Both the position numbers and the translations under genes were made by a program. A stretch of 64,000 nucleotides of DNA from Salinigranum halophilum (GTDB lineage Archaea > Halobacteriota > Halobacteria > Halobacteriales > Haloferacaceae): contig NZ_SSNL01000006.1 of NCBI RefSeq assembly GCF_007004735.1, positions 372,001 to 436,000 on the forward strand. Direction: 5' to 3'. Below the pieces are notes generated by a model, which saw only the letters and a program-made list of their open reading frames with translations, did no database searches and had not been told where the DNA came from. This document shows positions 47,101 through 54,659 of the stretch, piece after piece (position 1 is the first letter of the stretch; each line of letters begins with the position of its first letter).

Positions 47101-47665
47101 TCCCACCGCCGAGTGCCGCGACGATGACGACTTCGTCGTCCGCACTCGTGTACGGTGCGACGCGGTGCCCGGTGTGTTCACTGACGTGGTACAACGCTTT
47201 TCCGACCGCCCGACGGCGCCACACGCCACCGCCGAATCCTTCGCGTTCGATGTGGCTCAGCGGTTCTCGGTCCTGCTGGAGCCACCAGCTGTTCAGGCCT
47301 TGTGTGTCGAACAGTTCACGAATCTCGACCGGGTCCGTCAGTCGCTCTTGTTGCCAAGGCGGCGGAAGTTCTTCGGTGATGAGTTGGGGACCGTCGAACG
47401 ACACGTCGACGCCCCCCGGATGGTTGCCTGACCGCGTGATGGCGTCCTCAATGGTTTCTATCGCGCGTGCGGCCCTCTCCTTGTGCCAGTCGTCGCCAGT
47501 CGCCGAGTCGATGAGCGTCGCTCGAAGCCGGTCGGGATCATCGTTGTATTCGTCTGATTTCAAAACCTCGTTGAGGATCCACTCTTGAGACATGAACCGA
47601 TACACAACTCTGCTCCCTCCGCCACCGAGTCCGATTAGAACATCCGGGGTGCTACACCGAGGCAT
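44162..47665 (-). CDS. Tubulin_2-type giant tubulin-like protein, paralog 2
   Basis: 1167 residues from the ATG at 47665, which aligns with the start of paralog 1. It has the same IGLGGGGSRVVYRF loop and GGGTGSG signature at 186-192. Paralogs 1 and 2 are closely similar in the first ~560 and last ~300 residues and diverge in the middle coiled-coil region (about 560-840), so the two may copolymerise but bind different partners there. A 120-bp block near the 3' end is identical in DNA to paralog 1. AGTTAAATG 26 bp upstream is its TATA box. Confidence 0.82.
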   Translation of the reverse strand: MPRCSTPDVLIGLGGGGSRVVYRFMSQEWILNEVLKSDEYNDDPDRLRATLIDSATGDDWHKERAARAIETIEDAITRSGNHPGGVDVSFDGPQLITEELPPPWQQERLTDPVEIRELFDTQGLNSWWLQQDREPLSHIEREGFGGGVWRRRAVGKALYHVSEHTGHRVAPYTSADDEVVIVAALGGGTGSGMALDLAADLQSNRTHLFAILPHVSEPDFVKMNSHAALSELEYAQLTSDNPFSTITLIPHLELLDDKGRDFEMAVVRSILAHQNLVQTGCGLEEVIPGSPGGPRDYAPFTLAVPYTVRYDVRMRRIAGEELEERLARKREELRREADLYTVVETYLKRSFAESAGEALEQTEQGVVVTDIDPTEAYQLRERIEADVRDTFLEQRAFRVAGLGDELEEVHEVLDDILDDEQNLGITAEDPIERAQQFISTAPEMLRNQLEDHFDYVETDGHLYTLVEVLKQEFDNIERRARLWNAIGTITGEETQLDEQTATDIRRALREGILSPDVTFLDRVLTDPTIDQRLAHLDERRDELQRAEDELHECYDRIADELGMRTDEWRYETEPEASVLTAIHEHEEAVNETLERVAESITDAVRRVENAESEAEVERVTLDLDEIDRVNEKLDEMDVSEIDVQSLGHAFEQLKQTRQYQLEHSGGLLGGLLGRDREEEFLDVALQVEHSDWFRFQGAGHLSVSEPLSYELNAERLDRSREIRERWAAAADAIVDGFDRIVLADPFEGILPKTPLLEEFGELVRVPVGEPHSVLRALEADLDDQTAVTTSTLFDKLVPHDVFDVSTPVCDPSTSASRTAAVLFDVYLQSVGQQYEDVVAERRYLDENDTGLIHRLEALLGLSASPDNVRVAVPTAHDVDGGRETYGRTFANRYEGIYEIPLPEEADFDDGRHPYVVHERSEPEDVGDADHIGESDILENHTDRITQHFVNSLRALKRNEHGRAPLNDLFPQGSGNSADVGGSYTAMRYRSVYMSRALDSVGGLSYRYDNVHEQIKDITLNAADIDVYGAETYDSGGPDDITMTLFIGGVFLDNIELLTRRGGYKDKYDEKFSKHEFIGTHHTIGLGARWNRWDTMEADAHEAAVSQAFDDGAYGAYVYRDEVRDVDGQLVDELMIADNDETKDAKDVLLDMLSVDAYESTIPFGDES

Positions 47666-47794
47666 AAAAAAGTATCTGTACGTCCACATTTAACTCTTTT
47701 TTGCGAGCGAGGACACAGTCGGTTGCCTCTCGGGTGAACACGGGTGCGCGGCAACGGTGACCGAACCGACGACCTCGAGTAGTGGATATCTCGC

Positions 47795-50700
47795 TCAGGT
47801 CGACTCGTCGGTCGGGACGAGGACCCGGGTGACAGTGGTCGTCGTGTTCTGGTTCGTCGCGGACAACACGACGTAGTAGACTCCCGGTCCATTGGTCTCG
47901 AGTTGCTGGGTGACTCGGCCGTCTTCGACCGGACCGCTGGTCGTGGTCAGCGTCACTCCCGAGTCGTTCAGTAGACGGAGCGAATAACGACTCGCGGTCA
48001 CGTTCGCCTCGACAGTGAGTGTCTGGGTGGATACCTCTGCACCCCACGTCGGACTCAGAATGTCAACGGTCGGCTGTTCATCGGAGCCACCCATCGAAAC
48101 CGTCGACACGACGTGGAGGGATTCGCCACCCTCGGGCGCGACTGTCACCTCGTACTGACCGCTCTTGCCTCCATCGAACCGCACCTCGAACGACCCGTTC
48201 GTGGCGGTGGTCCGCTTACTCGTATTGAGCTGCGGGCCGACGATGCTGACTCGTACGTCCGAGTCATCCCCATTGACCGTCCCTCCGACTAAAATCCCGC
48301 CGCCTCCGCCACCGCCTGCAGTGATGGACAGTTGTCCGATCTCAGCGGGGCCGGCCGTCGCCCCGATACCGTAGACCTCAAGGGCGCCATACGTGCCACC
48401 ACCAGCGAGGAGAGCCACGACGAAGACGAGGACGACGAGGCGAGGGGAGACAGCACCGAGTTTCGACCGCAGGCCGAGTTTCAGAGCTCCAAACCGTCCG
48501 TACCTGCCTGACGGCGGGCTGCGCTGCTTGAGCAGTTCGTCGATCATGTTCTCGATGTCCGAGGTAATCTGCTCGTACTGTTTCTGGTGGATAGCGTCCT
48601 CGCGCTTGAGTTGTCGTATCTGAGTGATTGTTTCGATGGCGTTCGCGAAGTGTTCGCTATCCGACGAACCCACCTCTTGCTCTCCAGTGACTACCTTTTT
48701 CATACTGTTGAGCCCCGTCTCTTCACCCGCCGCAGTGACCGTCTCTCGCCACTGTTCGAGCGAACGGCGAATCTTCGCTGGTCTCGACTTCCGGAACTCT
48801 TTGAACGCTTCAGTCTGGTCTGTCTGGATATCACTCCAGATCTGTTCTCTCTGTTCTTCGTTCAGGACCCTACTTTGCTTGGCGAGGGCGTGGATTTCTT
48901 GCGGATGTGATTTGTCCCGTTTCCCATTTAATGCATCCTTCAGTCTACGAAGCCCCCGTAATCGGTCTGCAGGATCACGCCTGGCGAGCGCCTCTCGATG
49001 CCTCTCAAACTGCCCGACAACTAGGTTTTGTTTTTCAGCTCTCTGTCTGGTTTTGAGCTTCTCCAGTGGCTCCCCCAGCTCCTGGACCAGGATGTTCTGC
49101 TGCTCTGGTCCCACCAGTTCGTTGGTGAGCGCCTCTTGAATCGACTGTTCGATATCCGGTGGGAGGTTTCGACTGACAGCGCCGGACGAGAGGAGTGTCT
49201 GTGCGGCGTTTATAACTCTGATCGCCTCGTCAAAGTCTTGAATGCTGAGGTCACCTGTAAGTCTCCCGTCCAGATGCGTGTGTATCTCGTTCCTGATTCG
49301 GTTCGCGAACTGTCTAGCGAGTTCGTTTTTCGCCTCGGTTTGCTTGTCATGTAACAGGTCTCTGAGCTGCCTATCTAACTCGCGTTTCTGCTCTGGCCTG
49401 AGGACCGTATTCGTGTCGATTACCTCGATGATGCTCCGCGCCCGCTCGAGATACTCGCTCACCTCGTCAGCGTGACCCAGTGTGTTCTCAGCGTCAAGAT
49501 GCGGTTGATCGACAGTGGAGCCTGAGCTCTGACTTTGACGGAGCTGTTTGATTCTATCGAGCGTGTCGACTTTGTCCGCCGGGTCGACGTTCGGTTCCTC
49601 CAGAATATCCTCGACCAGTTGCGTACACTCGTTCGCAAGACGCCTCTGTTCTCTTTCTCGAAACGTTTCTATCTCCGAAGAGACGATATCTGTAAGCTCG
49701 TCCCTGTTCGAATCGGGGTTAGCGAACAGCTTCGGTCGGTCCGTACTCGAGTTTGTTAGTAAATCGATGATTTCTGCGATACGCCGAAACCGATCTAATC
49801 GCTGCTTTTCAGCGTTTCCTGTACTGTGGATATACCGATCGACCATTTGGAACGCCTTCCATAGCTGTTCGCTCCTGTCGGCGTCCAGCGTGCTCCCCGA
49901 AGCAGCACTCATCTTTTCTCGGAACTCATTGAGGAGTTCCTCTCGTTTCGATTCGCGGAGCTGAGTAATCTCGCCCGTCAGCTGTGTCCTGACGCTATTT
50001 CTAATATCGTCGATTTCGCTCTGGTCGAGCAATCCGTCCGTATTCAGATTTCCGATGTACGCCGCGAACCGCTCGAGCGACGCGTCGACGCCCGACAGGT
50101 CCGGATCAGACGTGCACAGACGTTTCGCACGTCGCAGCCGAGCGTAGACGGCCCAGGTGTCTTCATCGGATCTTGGGCGGGTGAGGTTTTTAACCAGCCG
50201 TTCCCCCTCTTCCTCGAGCTCCTCTTTTCGCCGTGCTCTACGCGTTTCGATGCTCTCACTCAGCTTACTGCGAAACGCGGCCTTGAGAGTCTGCTTCTTT
50301 TCACCGAGAATACTATCCTTCTGGAGTCTCCGCGAGAGGGACGAGAATCTGCTCAACACCTCAGGCCCTTCCACAGCGTTCGACTCGGGATCTTCGAGCA
50401 GCCTGATTGCAGCGTTGAACTGTCGGCCCAAATCGTCTTCATCACCGGAACCGTCCTCCAGCAACCCTTCCAGAGCCCGGTCGAACCCGCGTTCGAAGCG
50501 ATCCTCTCGGAGGTCTACCAATTTGTCCTGGCGCTTCTCGATTTTCCCGATGACGAACTCTTGAATCTCTCGTTTCTCTGGTCCGCTGAGAACCTCGTTC
50601 GCCCAGAGGTTCTCAATCAGCGTCTTGACCCGGTCGACCGAGTCCGAAGACGGAACACTGTCTTCGTCGCTCTCCTCGTCCAACATGACGGATACGGCTT

Positions 50701-51766
50701 CGAGCTCGCGGTGTTCCACCTCCATGTCTTTATTCGACAGCGCGTCGAGGTGCGATTCTAATTCGTCTCGGACTTCTTTTTTCATCCCGTCTTCCAGTGA
50801 CTTCCGCGCATTCTCGAGGGAGTCGACGACGTCTTGGGAGATTCCCCGCTTCCAGTTCTCGCTGAGCAACTCGGGATCTGTCAACGAGAACTCGCTCAGT
50901 TCTCTCTCGTCGAACAGCGCGTCAACGATGTCGACCACGTGGCCTGCGTGGTCCGTTCGGAGGTCGGCGCGGTTCGAAGGCGGCTGACCGGATTCGATCG
51001 CGAGCACACAATCGGTCAGTGTTTGCAGCTCTAGGTAGTGGTGCCACACGGTCAGCGACTCCCGCTGCAGCAGCGACGTCACGAGACCTTGGAGTCGGTT
51101 GTCCCACTCTTCACGGACGTCTTTCGCGATGTTCTCATACCGCTGCCGCATCTCCTCTTTCGTCTGATCGTTGAGGGGTGTGAAGTTCGCCAAATCGGGC
51201 TTCATCAAAAGCGTGCTCGGGCCGACCGGGGACCGACTCCCCGACTTCGACACCGTAATCCCGACGGAGAGGCCCCGGTCGAAGAGGAGATAACTGATGA
51301 CGATGGCGGCGTTCTTGTAGTTACGAATCCCGATGTCGAGTTTTGTCCCTTCCTCCAGAAGGCGCACGACGGCAAGCTGTTGTCCGCTGTTCAGTCCGAC
51401 GTTCATCAATGTTCCCGACGCCTGGTTCAGTTTCCAGGGGAAGTCGAACACACCCTCTCGAGTGAATTCCCACCGACCACGGGAGTCTCCTCCCCGTTTG
51501 AGTGCCTCGATGTTCTGCATCAACCCCGAGAAGAGCGTGTCTTTACTGTCGGCGACGTAGGACATGAAGTACTGCGCGGACCGGCCCCCACTCACGTGCG
51601 GTGCCTTCGCCTCGACGTACGCGACGAGGTGGGGTGACGTCGGGTCGACATAGAACTCGATGTCACTCAGGATGTGGTCCAGCACGGCATCGTCAGCCTG
51701 CGTCGCCTCGTCTACCGCTGGATACACCTGGTACCCCTGCGTGTTGTAGATTCTGAGCCTGCTCAT
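47795..51766 (-). CDS. Large coiled-coil membrane protein with extracytoplasmic beta domain
   Basis: 1323 residues from the ATG at 51766, 22-25 bp after CTAAATAAAG. An N-terminal globular domain (about 1-190, SRLRIYNTQGYQVYPAVDE...) is followed by roughly 900 residues of charged helical and coiled-coil sequence, one membrane helix (about 1110-1130), then ~190 residues of beta-rich sequence with a glycine run and carboxypeptidase-regulatory-like repeats that would lie outside the cell. It may link a cytoplasmic tubulin/GTPase assembly to the cell surface. It follows the GTPase gene at 51797 by 30 bp. Confidence 0.65.
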   Translation of the reverse strand: MSRLRIYNTQGYQVYPAVDEATQADDAVLDHILSDIEFYVDPTSPHLVAYVEAKAPHVSGGRSAQYFMSYVADSKDTLFSGLMQNIEALKRGGDSRGRWEFTREGVFDFPWKLNQASGTLMNVGLNSGQQLAVVRLLEEGTKLDIGIRNYKNAAIVISYLLFDRGLSVGITVSKSGSRSPVGPSTLLMKPDLANFTPLNDQTKEEMRQRYENIAKDVREEWDNRLQGLVTSLLQRESLTVWHHYLELQTLTDCVLAIESGQPPSNRADLRTDHAGHVVDIVDALFDERELSEFSLTDPELLSENWKRGISQDVVDSLENARKSLEDGMKKEVRDELESHLDALSNKDMEVEHRELEAVSVMLDEESDEDSVPSSDSVDRVKTLIENLWANEVLSGPEKREIQEFVIGKIEKRQDKLVDLREDRFERGFDRALEGLLEDGSGDEDDLGRQFNAAIRLLEDPESNAVEGPEVLSRFSSLSRRLQKDSILGEKKQTLKAAFRSKLSESIETRRARRKEELEEEGERLVKNLTRPRSDEDTWAVYARLRRAKRLCTSDPDLSGVDASLERFAAYIGNLNTDGLLDQSEIDDIRNSVRTQLTGEITQLRESKREELLNEFREKMSAASGSTLDADRSEQLWKAFQMVDRYIHSTGNAEKQRLDRFRRIAEIIDLLTNSSTDRPKLFANPDSNRDELTDIVSSEIETFREREQRRLANECTQLVEDILEEPNVDPADKVDTLDRIKQLRQSQSSGSTVDQPHLDAENTLGHADEVSEYLERARSIIEVIDTNTVLRPEQKRELDRQLRDLLHDKQTEAKNELARQFANRIRNEIHTHLDGRLTGDLSIQDFDEAIRVINAAQTLLSSGAVSRNLPPDIEQSIQEALTNELVGPEQQNILVQELGEPLEKLKTRQRAEKQNLVVGQFERHREALARRDPADRLRGLRRLKDALNGKRDKSHPQEIHALAKQSRVLNEEQREQIWSDIQTDQTEAFKEFRKSRPAKIRRSLEQWRETVTAAGEETGLNSMKKVVTGEQEVGSSDSEHFANAIETITQIRQLKREDAIHQKQYEQITSDIENMIDELLKQRSPPSGRYGRFGALKLGLRSKLGAVSPRLVVLVFVVALLAGGGTYGALEVYGIGATAGPAEIGQLSITAGGGGGGGILVGGTVNGDDSDVRVSIVGPQLNTSKRTTATNGSFEVRFDGGKSGQYEVTVAPEGGESLHVVSTVSMGGSDEQPTVDILSPTWGAEVSTQTLTVEANVTASRYSLRLLNDSGVTLTTTSGPVEDGRVTQQLETNGPGVYYVVLSATNQNTTTTVTRVLVPTDEST

Positions 51767-51796
51767 GCTTCGAATAGTGCTGTCTTTATTTAGCAA

Positions 51797-53782
51797 TCAC
51801 TGGGCCAGTTCGTCGAGGACTTCCTCGAAGCCGACCGGAATGATGTGCCCGTTGTCGTTGGTCTTCAGCAGCGGTTCACCCTCGACATCCTCGGTTGCGA
51901 AGTACACGGGATGGATGATGCTCGTATTCGCATTCGCTGTCAGCGGGTCGATACCGGCTTCGTTCACGAACCGTCTCTCGACGTACTCGCGGAAGTCCCG
52001 GAACTTCGCCGGACTGTCTTGCGGTTGAGCCCGATGATCGCGGCTTTCTTTCCAATCGTCGATGAAGAAGTCCGCTTTCGACGCGACCAAGATGATCTCA
52101 TCGACGTTCGCGTTCTTTGCGATGTGGACCATCGCCGTGTCTTCCATCGACAGCCCACCGCCCCCCGACCCAGTCGGGTCGAATCCGTAGAACCGCTCCG
52201 AATCGAGGAGGAACACTAGTTTATCCGACCCTCGGATATTCTCACGCATTTGCTTTGCAATTTCTTCTCGGTCCGTCTCAACTTCGGCCTGTGAGGACAC
52301 CTTCTCTTCTTCGATCGGATCGGCGAAATCAGTCTCTTCGTCTTCATCATCCTCGTCAGGGAACGCTGCGTCATCGACGTCTATTTCTTCGTCTTCATCA
52401 TCCTCGTCAGGGAACGCTGCGTCATCGACGTCTATTTCTTCGTCTTCATCATCCTCGTCAGGGAACGCTGCGTCATCGTCTTCAGCGTCCTCGTCTAACG
52501 AGACAGAGACGTTCGACCCGTCTTCGTTTGCGACGTAATCCGCATAGTTGCTCGACTCTTCTCCGTCCTCAAGCTCGCCATCGCCATTAAACACGTCGTC
52601 CTCTTCATCAGGAGCGACCGCGTCTTCCTCCTCGTCGTCTGCGGAGGGCTCTTCCCACCACTCGAGACCGCTGTCGTCGTCTTCGTCGTCATCGTCGTCT
52701 TCAACGTCCCGCCCACCATCTGTTGCTGTCTGACGATTGTTTGTGTCTCCATTGACATTACCGAACTCGAATAGATTTCCAATCATCTGCAATACCTCGC
52801 CAGGATGGTCTCTCATCTCGGCGTTCACGAGCGTCGGGAATCGCCTCTTGGTGAGAAAACTAAACTCGAGTTGATACAGCTGGCGATCGGTTGCGTCGAT
52901 GATTTTCCAAGGGAGCGGAGGGTCATATTGCCTCCTCCCCTCATTATACTCGTTGTTCAACACGATCATGGCTTTATCCACGTCCTTTTGTTCGTACTTT
53001 TTTGGGTGTTCCAAGACCGTCCGGTACAGACCCAACGCGAAGTACGTCTTCCCTGACTGTTGCGGCCCTAGCACCTCGAAGTTCCGCTCGCTCGGCGGAA
53101 CGTCGATGTCGATGAACTTGTCGAAAAAGAAGAGGAACAGCCCACTCCCCACGATGTAGACGAAGGTGATAATCGGTGCAGTGAGTCCGTTGACGACGAT
53201 GTTCACGAGGTTACCGACGACGACGAGTCCCTGCACGAGGTAGACGAGGCCGAGCGACGCAATCGGAAATTCAGCGTAGTCCCCGTTGATCAACATCGCC
53301 CGGAGGAACATGCTCTCCCCGAAGTCGATGTCTCTGAGGTTCCCCTGGAATTTGCCGTTGTCCTCTTCCGTCTCAATCTCGACTCCCTCCGATAGAATCC
53401 CCAGTGCGACGCCCGCGAGAAACGACCCGAGGTTAGTGAGAGTTGGGTTGATGTTCTGCACACCACGGCCGAGAGCCGTCATGACGACGAGAACGATTAG
53501 CGTCCCGATGAGCAACAGGGCCCCCTGATACCGTTTCCGGTAGTCGTGGGCGAAGAGTCCTAGCCACGTGATCAAGAGACCGAACAAGAAGAGGACGACG
53601 GCCTCGACCCCTGGTTCGCCGTCTGGGATGAACGGGATGGCGGTAGCGAGACCGTTGAGGAGGTCGTATCCTCCGCTCGTCCACATGTCGAAGAACATGA
53701 GCGCGATCACCGCTGTCAAACCGGTGACCACGATCGTGTACAGGTAGAACGTCCGTCTGTCCCTGACTTCTCCCCGACTCAT
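51797..53782 (-). CDS. Membrane-anchored P-loop GTPase with acidic insertion
   Basis: 661 residues. About six membrane helices lie in residues 12-220. The GTPase domain carries GPQQSGKT (239-246), DHPGE as DxxG (325-329) and SKAD (568-571) as the NKxD-like base-recognition motif. Between switch II and SKAD is an extremely acidic insertion (about 360-510) containing three copies of a 17-residue repeat. It shares its architecture with the proteins at 36239 and 39118. It is the first gene of an operon with the 1323-residue protein. A strong TATA-like AATATTTATATATG lies about 130 bp upstream, next to IS6 copy 2. Confidence 0.7.
   Translation of the reverse strand: MSRGEVRDRRTFYLYTIVVTGLTAVIALMFFDMWTSGGYDLLNGLATAIPFIPDGEPGVEAVVLFLFGLLITWLGLFAHDYRKRYQGALLLIGTLIVLVVMTALGRGVQNINPTLTNLGSFLAGVALGILSEGVEIETEEDNGKFQGNLRDIDFGESMFLRAMLINGDYAEFPIASLGLVYLVQGLVVVGNLVNIVVNGLTAPIITFVYIVGSGLFLFFFDKFIDIDVPPSERNFEVLGPQQSGKTYFALGLYRTVLEHPKKYEQKDVDKAMIVLNNEYNEGRRQYDPPLPWKIIDATDRQLYQLEFSFLTKRRFPTLVNAEMRDHPGEVLQMIGNLFEFGNVNGDTNNRQTATDGGRDVEDDDDDEDDDSGLEWWEEPSADDEEEDAVAPDEEDDVFNGDGELEDGEESSNYADYVANEDGSNVSVSLDEDAEDDDAAFPDEDDEDEEIDVDDAAFPDEDDEDEEIDVDDAAFPDEDDEDEETDFADPIEEEKVSSQAEVETDREEIAKQMRENIRGSDKLVFLLDSERFYGFDPTGSGGGGLSMEDTAMVHIAKNANVDEIILVASKADFFIDDWKESRDHRAQPQDSPAKFRDFREYVERRFVNEAGIDPLTANANTSIIHPVYFATEDVEGEPLLKTNDNGHIIPVGFEEVLDELAQ
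52335..52478. repeat. 51-bp in-frame tandem repeat within the GTPase gene
   Basis: Units begin at 52335, 52386 and 52437 and encode DDAAFPDEDDEDEEIDV. The third copy matches for 42 bp. Identity at the DNA level shows recent expansion, and the copy number may vary between strains. Confidence 0.8.
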
Positions 53783-53942
53783 GAATCAGACAACGTGCTC
53801 TGTGCCCTGAACTGGGTAATGCCTAGAGGTTGAACCAACCCCACCGTCCAAGGGATATTCAGCTGGTTGTTCTCACTCCGGACGTATCGAGTCATAATCA
53901 AGAGTTCATGACGACATATATAAATATTCGGTCTCTTGCGAC

Positions 53943-54633
53943 GGTCGTGTTAAGTTAGGAATGAGGCGGTCAATTTCTAAGTTGTCTATGCCCGAAATCG
54001 ACCGCCTCAGCGAACATACCGAATGGATTGACTTGGAATTTGTGGAGCGACAGCGGACACCCGAGTTCGCGATTCAAGTAGGTATTCAACTCCATCTTGC
54101 AGGATTATCGCTCTCGAATACCAAACAGCATCTTGAGAGGTTGGGTGTCGAGCGAAGTCGAACCGCCATTCACGACTGGGTGCAGAAAGCCAATCTACAG
54201 CCCGACAGCGATGTGAGTCCGAATCAGATCGCGGTTGACGAAACCGTGATTCGCGTCAACGGCCAGCGCCACTGGCTGTACGCTGCGGTCGACCCCGACA
54301 CGAACAAATTCCTCCACGTGCGGCTGTTTCAGATGCGTACAACGCAACTCACCGTGCTGTTTCTCCGTGAGCTTCACGAGAAACAGCAGCTCACTGACGT
54401 CACATTCTTGATCGATGCTGCGGCTCATTTGAAAGCCGCGCTCAACCGACTCGGCCTCCGATTTCGTGTGAACCGCCATGGAAATCGCAACAGCGTCGAA
54501 CGTGTCTTTCGTGAGATAAAACGACGAACTTCTTCGTTCTCAAATACGTTCTCAAACACACGACTGCCGACCGCGGAGTCGTGGCTCAACGCCTTCGCCG
54601 TCTGGTGGAATCGATGCCAAAGTTAACACGACC
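53943..54633 (+). mobile_element. IS6-family insertion sequence, copy 2, with target duplication
   Basis: A 691-bp element with the same GGTCGTGTTAA ends as copy 1. It is flanked by CTTGCGAC at 53935-53942 and 54634-54641, a perfect 8-bp target duplication, so this copy is a simple insertion into the intergenic region between the kinase and GTPase operons. Confidence 0.9.
53961..54626 (+). CDS. IS6-family transposase, copy 2
   Basis: 221 residues, or 212 from the ATG at 53988. HTH and DDE core as in copy 1 (AVDETVIRV, FLIDAAAHLK, NSVERVF), no frameshift. The start lies in a hairpin (GAGGCGGTC at 53963-53971 with GACCGCCTC at 54000-54008) equivalent to that of copy 1. Confidence 0.88.
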   Translation: MRRSISKLSMPEIDRLSEHTEWIDLEFVERQRTPEFAIQVGIQLHLAGLSLSNTKQHLERLGVERSRTAIHDWVQKANLQPDSDVSPNQIAVDETVIRVNGQRHWLYAAVDPDTNKFLHVRLFQMRTTQLTVLFLRELHEKQQLTDVTFLIDAAAHLKAALNRLGLRFRVNRHGNRNSVERVFREIKRRTSSFSNTFSNTRLPTAESWLNAFAVWWNRCQS

Positions 54634-54659
54634 CTTGCGACTCTATCGATTGGGACGAC

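Noticed and set aside
23914-54641. Compound transposon formed by the two IS6 copies
   Set aside because: The outer 8-mers (TCCGGTGG on the left, CTTGCGAC on the right) do not match and copy 2 has its own complete target duplication, so the 30 kb did not arrive as one transposed unit bounded by these copies.
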